A stretch of DNA of 62,183 nucleotides from Caulobacter segnis. Its GTDB lineage: Bacteria > Pseudomonadota > Alphaproteobacteria > Caulobacterales > Caulobacteraceae. A program made the position numbers and the translations under genes. Below, piece by piece: positions 52,681-60,453 of this stretch; within the stretch, counting starts at the first letter, position 1, and the number at the start of each line of letters is the position of its first letter. Location: positions 1 through 62,183 of the forward strand of contig NZ_QFQZ01000022.1 in assembly GCF_003243465.1 (NCBI RefSeq), given 5' to 3'. The notes under the pieces are model-generated. The model saw nothing but the letters and a program-made list of their open reading frames with translations. It searched no databases and had not been told where the DNA came from.

Positions 52681-53415
52681 TCACACCGTGTCGGGCTGAA
52701 GCCTCAGATAGGTGGGGTCAAACAGGGCGAAGGCGGCGAGACGATCCCAATCGGGGATGGCGACTTCGGCGCCTTTCCACTCGAGCAGCCCTTCGCGCCG
52801 GAGCTCCATCAGCACCCGGTTCACGTGGATCGGCGTGAGGCCCAGCACGTCGCCGAGATCGGTCTGGGTCATCGGAATCCGCAACCGGCCGTCACTGGCG
52901 AGCCCCGCGGCCTCCAGCCGCCGATAGAGCTCGCAGACCAGATGCGCCAGGCGGCTGGCGGCGTCCTGCTGGCCCATGGTCACCAGCCACTGGCGATGGA
53001 TGGCGCCGTCGATCACCGTCTCCAGCCACAAGAGGCGCCCCAGGTGCGGATGCTGCTCGGTCAGCCGGCGCAGGTCCGCGTGCTGGGCGTAGGCCACGAC
53101 GCAGTCGGCCAAGGCCACGACGCCATGGTCCATCTGGCGCATCAGCAGGCTGTGCAGGTCGACGAAATCCCCGGCCACGTTGATCTCGGTCAGCTGTCGC
53201 TCGCCCGCCGCCGTCACGTTGAAGCGCGCGCAAAAGCCGCTGACCACGAAGGTGCTATAGTTGGGCCGGTCGCCGGGCGCGATCAGCACCGCCCCGGCCT
53301 TTACCGCCCGCTCCGGCCCCAGCAGGCGGCTCAACACCTCTTGTTCCACGGCGGAAAGGGCGTCCCGGCGCGCCATCTTGCGAACGAGGGGAGCGATAAG
53401 TTGCGAGGCGGGCAT
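52681..53415 (-). CDS. Crp/Fnr family transcriptional regulator (copy 1)
   Basis: A 244-aa regulator. The N-terminal cyclic-nucleotide-binding-like fold (KAGAVLIAPGDRPNYSTFVVSGF, INVAGDFVDLHSLL) lacks the R-S pair needed for cAMP. The C-terminal winged helix has MTQTDLGDVLGLTPIHVNRVLMELRREGLLEW, typical of this alphaproteobacterial Crp/Fnr subgroup. No Cys cluster for an Fe-S centre is seen. Divergently transcribed from a second Crp/Fnr gene across 199 bp, suggesting mutual or auto-regulation. The stop is 23 bases from the convergent small frame. Confidence 0.92.
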   Translation of the reverse strand: MPASQLIAPLVRKMARRDALSAVEQEVLSRLLGPERAVKAGAVLIAPGDRPNYSTFVVSGFCARFNVTAAGERQLTEINVAGDFVDLHSLLMRQMDHGVVALADCVVAYAQHADLRRLTEQHPHLGRLLWLETVIDGAIHRQWLVTMGQQDAASRLAHLVCELYRRLEAAGLASDGRLRIPMTQTDLGDVLGLTPIHVNRVLMELRREGLLEWKGAEVAIPDWDRLAAFALFDPTYLRLQPDTV

Positions 53416-53614
53416 GCCGAGGAAGCCGTCCCTTCTGCGATCCGGTCGGCGGTCCCATCAAAAGATCAAGCCGACTAACCTAGATTAGGGTGGGCCTCTG
53501 CAGGCGCGCCTAAGGCTGTCTCCCTCTTGGAGACAATCGAGTGCCGAGTTCCACCGCTTATCCCTTTAACGAACGAGACCCACATTTCGTTGTCGCCGCC
53601 GCAAGGGTGGCGGC

Positions 53615-54355
53615 ATGAACCGGCTGCTGATCGCCAGTCTCGATCGGTTCGGCCCGCTTCGCGACAGCGTGCGGGACGACCTGCTGGCGTGTTCGCAAGA
53701 GGTCGAACGCTTCGAGCCGGGGCAGGTGATCGCTCCCGTCGGCGCGCGCTCGCGGCTGCGGCTGCTGGCGCGCGGTCTGGCGGTGAAGCAGCTGGAGCTG
53801 GCTGACGGCGGCCGGCAGATCTTCGGCGTCGCCACGCCGGGCGACCTGATCGACCTGGGCGGTCTCTATGTCGGGCTGGACCACGAGGTCCGCGCCCTCG
53901 GAGTCTGCGAGACGCGCATGACCACCGCACACGAACTTCGCACCCTGCTTCGCGCCCACCCCAACCTGCTGGCGGCGCTGTGCCGCGCAGTGCTCACCGA
54001 GGCCCAGCAGCAACGCAACTGGATGGTCGGCTTGGGCCGTCGCACCGCCGCGGCGCGGGCGGCCAACCTGTTCTGCGAGGTTTATTGGCGGCAGAGCGTC
54101 CTGCGGCTGGCGGGCGAGCGTAAATGCGATTTCCCGGCCGTCCAGGCCGACATCGCCGACGCCCTGGGCCTCTCGGTCGTTCACGTGCATCGGGTTCTGC
54201 GCGGTTTGCGCGACGAGGGGCTGGCGACGCTGCGGAACGGCGTGCTCAGCATCGGTGACTGGGAGGGCCTGGCGCGACTCGGCGGCTTCGATCCCGAGCG
54301 CCTCAAGCCGCAGCAAGAGCCCTCCGACAGCGTCTCGCGACCCAGCGGCGCCTAG
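53615..54355 (+). CDS. Crp/Fnr family transcriptional regulator (copy 2)
   Basis: A 246-aa regulator with FEPGQVIAPVGARSRLRLLARG, FGVATPGDLIDLGGLYVG (effector-domain barrel) and an HTH: FPAVQADIADALGLSVVHVHRVLRGLRDEGLATL. It has single Cys residues but no Fe-S cluster pattern. It is paired divergently with another Crp/Fnr gene of similar length but low identity. Target genes cannot be told from sequence. ATG 53615 is used; the ribosome-binding site is weak (AAGGGTGGCGGC). Confidence 0.9.
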   Translation: MNRLLIASLDRFGPLRDSVRDDLLACSQEVERFEPGQVIAPVGARSRLRLLARGLAVKQLELADGGRQIFGVATPGDLIDLGGLYVGLDHEVRALGVCETRMTTAHELRTLLRAHPNLLAALCRAVLTEAQQQRNWMVGLGRRTAAARAANLFCEVYWRQSVLRLAGERKCDFPAVQADIADALGLSVVHVHRVLRGLRDEGLATLRNGVLSIGDWEGLARLGGFDPERLKPQQEPSDSVSRPSGA

Positions 54356-54524
54356 CGCCCCGCGGCGTCAATTGATCGCAAACGCGACCGCTCCGACGGA
54401 GCAAAGGACGGCGAAAAGCGATCTGCACGACGCGTCGGCAAGGGCGGCTGGGAACGCCCGGGCCGCGCGCGCCTTGACCTGACGCGTGGTCATCGTCGGG
54501 CGACGCAGGAGCGCGGGTGCGCCG

Positions 54525-54761
54525 ATGAAGACCTATCGTTTCGATGTCACGAGCGACGCAGGACAAACCCTGGAGACCCTCGCCGCGCCCGACGACGCGG
54601 CGGCGGTCCGCCAGGCCGTGCTGCTGCTGTCCGAAATCCTGCGCGACCACGCCCTCGTCGCGCGCGGCGACATCGCGGTCTCCATCCGCGTCACGGACCT
54701 CGACGGCAGGACGATCTGGGATGGCGCCTCGTCGGCGCAGGTTCTGAAGCCGGATCCTTAG
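54525..54761 (+). CDS. DUF6894-like small protein, 78 aa
   Basis: MKTYRFDVTSDAGQTLETL, then DDAAAVRQAVLLLSEILRD and ISIRVTDLDGRTIW match the beta-alpha-beta pattern of DUF6894 proteins (YxFDxxxDxG, a central helix with Ala/Arg, closing VxVxDxxGxxxW). These small proteins of unknown function are common in Rhizobiales and Caulobacterales. The frame extends upstream, but ATG 54525 starts the domain. It converges with the DUF2177 gene, eight bases between stops. Confidence 0.7.
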   Translation: MKTYRFDVTSDAGQTLETLAAPDDAAAVRQAVLLLSEILRDHALVARGDIAVSIRVTDLDGRTIWDGASSAQVLKPDP

Positions 54762-54769
54762 ACCCGGCC

Positions 54770-55171
54770 CTACTTCGCCAGGGCTTTCCACGCCGCATAG
54801 CCCGCGAGACACGCCACGGCCGAGGCGACCGCGCCCCAGGTGATGTCGATCACGGTCAGGCGCGTCGACCACGCCCGCAGCGTCGCCTGGTTGGTCAGGT
54901 CGTAGGTCGCATAGGCCACGGCGCCGAACACCAGGCCGTTGATCACGGCGCGCGACGCGCCGCCTTCCCTGACCGCGGGCGCGACGGCCAGGAAGATCAT
55001 CCCCGCCACATAGGCCACATAAAACACCACCCCCGCCGCCACATTGGGGCGCGGCGACAGCAGGTCGCCCAGGGCCGGCCTATACAGCCGGTCGATCATC
55101 GTCCCCAGCCAGACGAAATCCAGCGCCAGGAACGCGCTGAGGGCGGCGAAATAGGCGGCGATAACCTTCAT
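54770..55171 (-). CDS. DUF2177 family membrane protein
   Basis: A 133-aa protein with four membrane helices: YFAALSAFLALDFVWLG, VVFYVAYVAGMIFLAV, INGLVFGAVAYATYDLTN and IDITWGAVASAVACLAGYAAW. The Y-D-L-T-N and D-I-x-W-G motifs are hallmarks of DUF2177. DUF2177 genes recur next to RpoE/ChrR-type sigma systems and COG2907/DUF1365 genes, as here, pointing to a membrane role in photo-oxidative stress. ATG 55171 has GGAG eight bases upstream. Divergent from the flavoprotein gene. Confidence 0.88.
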   Translation of the reverse strand: MKVIAAYFAALSAFLALDFVWLGTMIDRLYRPALGDLLSPRPNVAAGVVFYVAYVAGMIFLAVAPAVREGGASRAVINGLVFGAVAYATYDLTNQATLRAWSTRLTVIDITWGAVASAVACLAGYAAWKALAK

Positions 55172-55334
55172 CGGGCGAACTCCATCGCGATCCCCGCGCC
55201 ACCGGCAGGGCGGCCTCGTCGCGTTTCGAAAGCCGTTACGCGAAAGAAACTTCAGCGGACGCATTCGTCCGCCTGATGGCTTCAGCCGTAGCTATGGTCA
55301 CCGCGCTTTTCGCGCCGAATCCAGGAGATCGTCT

Positions 55335-56711
55335 ATGAGGCCCATGCACGGAGAGTTTCCGGCGAGCCCTGGTCCAGCCGCGCCGTTGCGGATCGCGGTG
55401 ATCGGAGCCGGGATCTCGGGCCTCTCCAACGCCTGGCTGCTCAGCCAGCGCCACGACGTCACCCTGTTCGAGGCCGCCGATCGCCTGGGCGGTCACGCCC
55501 ATACGGTCGAGGTCCCCACCGCAAAGGGCCCCGTCCCTGTCGACATGGGTTTCATCGTCTATAACGAGTTCAACTATCCGAACCTGACGGCGCTGTTCCA
55601 GCACCTGGGCGCGCCGACCAAGCACGCCGACATGTCGCTGGCCATTTCGCTGGACGACGGCGACCTCGAGTACGGCAGCAAGAGCCTGGCCTCGCTGTTC
55701 GCCCAGCCCAGCGCCCTGCTCCGCCCCCGTTTCTGGTCGATGCTTCGCGACCTCAACCGCTTCTACCGCACCGCGCCGGGACACCTGGCGACGCTGGATC
55801 CGGTGGTGTCGCTGAGCCAGTACCTGCGCGACAACGGCTACGGCGCGGCGCTCAGCCAGGACCACCTGCTGCCGATGGCGGCGGCGATCTGGTCGGCGAC
55901 CATCGAGGGCGCCGGAGAGCATCCCGCCGCCGCCTTCATTCGCTTCTTCGAGAACCACGACCTTCTGAAGTTCGTCGGCCGGCGCACCTGGCGGACGGTC
56001 GACGGCGGCAGCCGAGCCTATGTCGACGCCCTGGGTGCTGCGTTCAAAGGCCAGACGCGCCTGTCAGCCCAGATCAAGAGCGTGAGGCGCTCGGAGGACG
56101 GGGTGAAGATCGTCGAGGCCGACGGCCGCGAGACCACCTACGATCACGTCGTCTTCGCCACCCACGCCCCCACCACCCTTTCGTTGCTGGGCGACGCCGA
56201 CGCGCGCGAGCGCTCGGTGCTGGGCGCCTTCCGCTACACGACCAACGCGGTCGTGCTGCACCAGGACAAGCGCCTGATGCCCCGCCGGCGGCTGGCCTGG
56301 GCTAGCTGGAACCACCTGGGCCGTCGCGACGATCCGGCCAGCGGCTGCGTCAGCTACTGGATGAACCACCTGCAGAGCCTGAAGGGCGCGCCGCCGCTGT
56401 TCGTGACGCTGAACCCGCACATCGCCCCGCGCGAGGAGTTGGTCCACGAGGTCCGCAGCTTCGAGCATCCGCATTTCGACGCGGGCGCACTGACGGCGCA
56501 GAACGATCTATGGAGCCTGCAGGGCGTGCGCCGCACCTGGTTCTGCGGCGCCTATTTCGGCGCGGGCTTCCACGAGGACGGCTTGCAGGCCGGTCTCGCC
56601 GTCGCCGAGCAGTTGGGCGGCGTGCGCCGGCCCTGGCGCGTCGCCGATGAGAACGGCCGCATCCCGCTGCGCCCGCCCCACCTGGTTTCGCCGCTGGAAC
56701 GGGCCGCGTGA
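55335..56711 (+). CDS. FAD-dependent amine-oxidase-like protein (COG2907)
   Basis: A 458-aa flavoprotein. The FAD-binding motif IAVIGAGISGLSNAWLL (residues ~18-34) is followed by FEAADRLGGHAHTVEV, and later blocks DMGFIVYNEFNYPNLTALF, VDGGSRAYVDAL and FCGAYFGAGFHEDGLQAGLAVAE fit the COG2907 NAD/FAD group related to amine oxidases and carotenoid desaturases. In Rhodobacter a homologous RpoE-controlled gene acts in modification of membrane fatty acids (furan fatty acid pathway), so a lipid desaturase role is likely. AGGAGA precedes the ATG. It overlaps the DUF1365 gene by four bases. Confidence 0.9.
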   Translation: MRPMHGEFPASPGPAAPLRIAVIGAGISGLSNAWLLSQRHDVTLFEAADRLGGHAHTVEVPTAKGPVPVDMGFIVYNEFNYPNLTALFQHLGAPTKHADMSLAISLDDGDLEYGSKSLASLFAQPSALLRPRFWSMLRDLNRFYRTAPGHLATLDPVVSLSQYLRDNGYGAALSQDHLLPMAAAIWSATIEGAGEHPAAAFIRFFENHDLLKFVGRRTWRTVDGGSRAYVDALGAAFKGQTRLSAQIKSVRRSEDGVKIVEADGRETTYDHVVFATHAPTTLSLLGDADARERSVLGAFRYTTNAVVLHQDKRLMPRRRLAWASWNHLGRRDDPASGCVSYWMNHLQSLKGAPPLFVTLNPHIAPREELVHEVRSFEHPHFDAGALTAQNDLWSLQGVRRTWFCGAYFGAGFHEDGLQAGLAVAEQLGGVRRPWRVADENGRIPLRPPHLVSPLERAA

Positions 56712-57490
56712 CGATGAGCGCCTCGGCGATCTACGAGGGGGTCGTGACGCACCGGCGGTTCTCGCCCGCCTCGCATCGCCTGCGCTATCGGATCTTCATG
56801 CTGCTGCTCGACCTCGACGAGTTGTCGTCGCTAGCGGCGAAGCTCCGGGTGCTGAAATTCGGTCCGTTCGGCCTGATGTCGTTCCGCGCCGCCGATCATG
56901 GCGACCGCTCGGGCGGCGATCTCAAGGCCTACGCCCGCGAACGGCTGGCCGAGGCCGGCATCGTCGCCGACGGCGCCATTCGCCTGCTCTGCATGCCGCG
57001 TATCCTGGGCTACGGCTTCAATCCGCTGAGCCTCTATTTCTGCCACCGCGCCGACGGCGAGCTGGCCGCGATCCTGTACGAGGTGCGCAACACCTTCGGC
57101 CAGCGCCACAGCTATCTCGCCGCCGCGCCGGAACCCGGCGTCGGGCCGCTGCGGCAGAGCGCGCCCAAGCGGTTCTTCGTCTCGCCGTTCATGGACATGG
57201 ACCTGACCTACGACTTCGACATCGCGCCCCCGGGCGAGGCGGTCGCGGTCGGCGTCTCGGCCCGGCGCGGCGACGAGGCCATCCTGACCGCGCGCTTCGG
57301 CGGCCAGCATCGCCCCCTGACCGACGCCAACCTGCTGAAGGCCTGGCTGAAGCACCCAATGCTCAGCTTCAAGGTCATCGCGGGCATCCACTGGGAGGCC
57401 GTCAAGATCGTCGGTCGCGGCATCTGGCTGCGCCCGCGCCCGCCCCTTCCGCCCGAGGCCGTCACCCTGGGCGCAAGCGTTCGAACCTAG
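56708..57490 (+). CDS. DUF1365 family protein
   Basis: A 260-aa protein with the DUF1365 landmarks: YEGVVTHRRFSPASHRLRYR at the N-terminus, LLCMPRILGYGFNPLSLYFC, EVRNTFGQRHSYL and KRFFVSPFMDMDLTYDF. It is nearly always next to COG2907 flavoproteins and cyclopropane-fatty-acid-synthase-type methylases, and takes part in lipid modification under singlet-oxygen stress in Rhodobacter. Here no methylase follows; the sigma-factor gene comes next. The GTG at 56708 or the ATG at 56714 (MSASAIYEG) could be the start; GTGA overlap with the upstream stop favours coupling. Confidence 0.9.
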   Translation: MTMSASAIYEGVVTHRRFSPASHRLRYRIFMLLLDLDELSSLAAKLRVLKFGPFGLMSFRAADHGDRSGGDLKAYARERLAEAGIVADGAIRLLCMPRILGYGFNPLSLYFCHRADGELAAILYEVRNTFGQRHSYLAAAPEPGVGPLRQSAPKRFFVSPFMDMDLTYDFDIAPPGEAVAVGVSARRGDEAILTARFGGQHRPLTDANLLKAWLKHPMLSFKVIAGIHWEAVKIVGRGIWLRPRPPLPPEAVTLGASVRT

Positions 57491-57492
57491 AC

Positions 57493-57521
57493 TCATCCAA
57501 ACTGAGCCTTTCGGCGTATCA
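57493..57521 (+). promoter_or_regulatory. Possible self-regulated ECF promoter before the sigma-factor gene
   Basis: TCATCCAAA (57493-57501) and GTATCA (57516-57521) resemble the TGATCC/TA-type elements of RpoE (ECF11) promoters, at a somewhat short spacing. If used, the transcript starts at or after the annotated ATG, favouring a later start codon. Weak evidence. Confidence 0.25.
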
Positions 57522-58135
57522 TGGACATGCATGCGACTCAGGCCGCCCATCATCGTTCTCGAAACCGCGCCGTGACCACGACGTCGCGCGACTTCGACGA
57601 TTGCGTGCTGCGTATCGCGGCCGATCGCGACCGCGCGGCGTTCGCGACCCTGTTCGATCACTACGCCCCGCGCGTGAAGGCCCTGCTGATGCGCAGCGGC
57701 TCTCCCCCAGCCGCCGCCGAGGAGCTGGCGCAGGAGACCCTGCTTAGCGTCTGGCGAAAGGCGCATCTGTTCAATCCTGATCGCGCGTCTTCAGCGGCCT
57801 GGATCTTCACCATCGCGCGCAACCTGCGCATCGACAGCCTGCGGCGCGGCGACGCCAGCGTCTACGCCGCCGACCTCGCCCTGGCGGCCGACGAACCCGA
57901 ACAACCCGACGCAATTCTCAGCGGCGCCCAGGACGCCGAACTGGTGAGGGCCGCCATGCGGACCCTGAACCCAGACCAAGCCCGAGCAATCGAGATGGCC
58001 TTCTTCCAAGAGCAAACCCACACCCAGATTTCCCAGTCCCTTGGCGTCCCTCTCGGGACCGTCAAGGCGCGCATCCGCTTCGGCATGATGAAACTCCGCG
58101 CCTTCATCGAGCGCGACGGCGGAGGCGCCGCATGA
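57521..58135 (+). CDS. rpoE: ECF RNA polymerase sigma factor, RpoE/ECF11 type
   Basis: A 204-aa sigma factor. Region 2 has DRAAFATLFDHYAPRVKALLMRSG and AEELAQETLLSVWRKAHLF with ASSAAWIFTIARNLRIDSLRR for -10 recognition. Region 4 has LNPDQARAIEMAFFQEQTHTQISQSLGVPLGTVKARIRFGMMKLR, a standard helix-turn-helix for the -35. The DHYAPRVKA block and the adjacent ChrR cupin gene put it in the ECF11 group that answers singlet oxygen. The residues before about 18 (HATQAAHHRSRNRA) are not family-like, so GTG 57572 could be the real start. It overlaps the anti-sigma gene by four bases (ATGA). Confidence 0.93.
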   Translation: MDMHATQAAHHRSRNRAVTTTSRDFDDCVLRIAADRDRAAFATLFDHYAPRVKALLMRSGSPPAAAEELAQETLLSVWRKAHLFNPDRASSAAWIFTIARNLRIDSLRRGDASVYAADLALAADEPEQPDAILSGAQDAELVRAAMRTLNPDQARAIEMAFFQEQTHTQISQSLGVPLGTVKARIRFGMMKLRAFIERDGGGAA

Positions 58136-58770
58136 GCCTGCGTCGCCACCCGAGCGAGGAACGTCTGCTGGCCTACGCCGCCGGCACGCTCAGCGCGCCC
58201 GAGGCCGTGGTCGTGGCCACCCACCTGGCGCTGAAGCCGCAAACCCGTCCTTGGAACGACCTTGGCCGCGCGGTCGGCGGCGCCCTGCTCGAAGAGTCTG
58301 AGCCCGTCTCGCTGGGCGCCGGCGCCCGTGAGGCCGCCCTGGCGCGTCTCGACGATCCCGCGCCCGCGAACGAACACGGTCTTCCCGCCTCGGCGGATCC
58401 CTCTCTGCCCGAGCCGTTGCGCGGCCTGCCGCTAGGGCCCTGGCGTTGGGCGGGTCCGGGCGTTCACGTGCGCAACGTGATCGGACCGCGCGACGGCGAC
58501 TGCCGCGTGATCCTGCTGCGGATCGCGCCGGGACAATGCGCGCCGATGCACACCCATGGCGGGGTCGAGCTGACCTGCGTGATCAGCGGCGCCTACGCCA
58601 CCGAGGACGGGGTCTTCGCCCAAGGTGACTTCGAGGAAGCCGATCCCAAGGTGACCCACCAGCCGCGCGTGGTCTCCGCCGAGCCCTGCCTGTGCGTGGC
58701 GGCGCTGGACGGCCAGATCGTCCTGCCCGGCCGTCTGGGCCGCCTGCTGGCGCCGTTCGTCAAGCTCTAA
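58132..58770 (+). CDS. chrR: ChrR-type cupin anti-sigma factor lacking the zinc-binding cysteines
   Basis: A 212-aa protein with the ChrR layout: an N-terminal anti-sigma domain (RHPSEERLLAYAAGTLSAPEA) and a C-terminal cupin with PMHTHGGVELTCVISGAY (His140, His142, Glu146) and ADPKVTHQPRV (His176). In Rhodobacter ChrR the anti-sigma domain binds zinc through His6, His31, Cys35 and Cys38. Here His6 and His31 are kept, but the segment reads HLALKPQTR, so Lys35 and Thr38 replace both cysteines. Zinc binding in that domain is therefore doubtful, while the cupin site is intact. It should hold RpoE inactive until membrane-linked oxidants release it. Confidence 0.9.
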   Translation: MSLRRHPSEERLLAYAAGTLSAPEAVVVATHLALKPQTRPWNDLGRAVGGALLEESEPVSLGAGAREAALARLDDPAPANEHGLPASADPSLPEPLRGLPLGPWRWAGPGVHVRNVIGPRDGDCRVILLRIAPGQCAPMHTHGGVELTCVISGAYATEDGVFAQGDFEEADPKVTHQPRVVSAEPCLCVAALDGQIVLPGRLGRLLAPFVKL

Positions 58771-58815
58771 GGTCGCCCTTCCAACTGGGCGCTAGCCAGT
58801 GAGTCGGCCATGCGG

Positions 58816-60012
58816 TCAGCGCGGCGCTGCGGGCGCCCCGCCGGGCGTGCGCGCCGCCTGCCGGAAGAGTTCGGCCTCGCGCTCGCGATAGGGCCGGCCG
58901 TCGCTATGCATCAGGTCATGGAACCAGATGGTCGGCTCCTGCAGCGTGTAGGGCCGCTCCCAGCTGTCCCACGGCATGCGAGTCTGGATGGCCCCGTCGA
59001 CCAGGCCCCAATTGACCATGCCGACGTTCTCGCGCCGGGCGATCGGCAGGATCGTGTCGACATTGGAGCCATTGCCCCGCGCCAGCCATTCGGTGGCGAT
59101 CAGCGGCCGTCCGTAGGGCCGCAGCTGCGCGATCCGCTGCTCGAACGCCTCCGGCCACTCGTAATTGTGGAAGGTGATGATGTCGGAGTTCTCCAGCTGC
59201 AGGCGCTGGATCGGGGTCAGGCTGGCCGCGCCCGGCGACCAGTCCGGGCCGATCCACACGCCGCTGGTCAGGGGCTGGATCGGCTGCTGGCTGCGCGCCC
59301 AGGCGAAGGCCTGGGGCAGCAGGGTTTCGATGCGGGCCTTCTCCCCCGGCAGCTGGGCGCCGTTGTAGCTGCCGCCGCCGGGGTTGTCGGGCTCGTTCCA
59401 GATGTCCCAGGCCAGCACGCGGCGGTCCTTGGCGAAGGCGCCGACCACGCCCTGCACATAGGCCTTGAAGCGCGCGTCGTTGGCCGGATCGACCAGGTCG
59501 CGGCGGCCAGGGCTCTGCACCCAGCCGGAGTTATGCACCCCGGGGATCGGCCGATGCTGCGGTCCGAGCTTGGGATCGGGATCCCAGCAGCTGTCGAACA
59601 GCACGAAGATCGGCCGGATGCCGTGGCGATCTGCGATGGCCAGGAACTGGTCCAGCCGCGTGATCAGGCCCTTGGCGTCCTGCGCCCAAAGCAGGTCATG
59701 CAGATAGACCCGCATGGTGTTCATGCCGAACCGCTCGTGCGCCCAGCCCAGCTCACGGTCGATCGTCTTCGGATCGAAGGTGTCAGCCTGGAACATCTCC
59801 AGCTGGTTGATGGCCGTCGAGGTCGCGTAGTTGGCGCCGACGATCCAGGGCTGACGGCCATACCAGTCACCGGCCTGCTGAGGCGTCCAGCGCGGCGCGG
59901 CGGCCTGGGCGACGGCGGCCGACGCTTGAAGCGGCCTGGCCTGTAGCGCGGGCGACCAGGCGGAGAGCGCCAGCCCAACCACCAGGGCGGAGGAAATTTT
60001 GACGACACGCAC
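58816..60012 (-). CDS. Secreted glycoside hydrolase, GH5/cellulase-like
   Basis: A 398-aa exported enzyme (signal peptide ending LQARP/LQA). The (beta/alpha)8-barrel motifs are MNTMRVYLHDLLW, IRPIFVLFDSCWDPDPKLG, acid/base Glu207 in AWDIWNEPDN and nucleophile Glu308 in PLIATEWLARG, with VNWGLVDGAIQTRMPW near the end. This fits clan-A glycosidases of the GH5 type acting on beta-linked glycans; the exact substrate is unknown. It stands alone, convergent with chrR, with a 441-bp gap upstream. The ATG follows GGGAGGTTCTATAGT. Confidence 0.88.
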   Translation of the reverse strand: MRVVKISSALVVGLALSAWSPALQARPLQASAAVAQAAAPRWTPQQAGDWYGRQPWIVGANYATSTAINQLEMFQADTFDPKTIDRELGWAHERFGMNTMRVYLHDLLWAQDAKGLITRLDQFLAIADRHGIRPIFVLFDSCWDPDPKLGPQHRPIPGVHNSGWVQSPGRRDLVDPANDARFKAYVQGVVGAFAKDRRVLAWDIWNEPDNPGGGSYNGAQLPGEKARIETLLPQAFAWARSQQPIQPLTSGVWIGPDWSPGAASLTPIQRLQLENSDIITFHNYEWPEAFEQRIAQLRPYGRPLIATEWLARGNGSNVDTILPIARRENVGMVNWGLVDGAIQTRMPWDSWERPYTLQEPTIWFHDLMHSDGRPYREREAELFRQAARTPGGAPAAPR

Positions 60013-60453
60013 TATAGAACCTCCCGAACTCTATACTCAAGCTTCTGCGGTTCTTATTCTGTGATATTTAATATCTTAGCCGGACATAACGACAACAAAT
60101 CGAGATGTCGCCAGCAAAAATGTTTCCCTCCGCAATCCTAGCACTATCACTTCAACCAGCTTCACTATTGCAATTCGGGGAGGCCCTGCCTTACGTCGAC
60201 TTTCTGACCCGTTCGTGCTGAGCACGGCGTCGGGGGTATAGGCCTACGCCACCGACACCCCGCGCGGAGAGGGTCGGCTGAACGTGCTGGCCTCGCGCTC
60301 CGCGGACGGGCCCAGGCTGGACGCCGCCAAGCGAGGTCATGCCAAACCCGCCATCCTGGCGCAAAAGCGCGCCGGTGCGCCCGAGGCGCTGGCCTGGACG
60401 CCGGACGGACCTCGCCTGAAGCCGCCTCACGTCAGCCGCTAGGGCCTCAGGGC
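60013..60453. other. 441-bp intergenic region, possible gene remnant
   Basis: Bases 60050-60150 are AT-rich and probably carry the promoter of the GH5-like gene (minus strand). From 60242 to 60442 a plus-strand frame is open directly after an in-frame TAG and reads protein-like text (GRLNVLASRSADGPRLDAAK, ALAWTPDGPRLKPP) to TAG at 60440-60442, but has no start or ribosome-binding site. It may be the 3' remnant of a lost gene. No RNA gene was seen. Confidence 0.35.
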
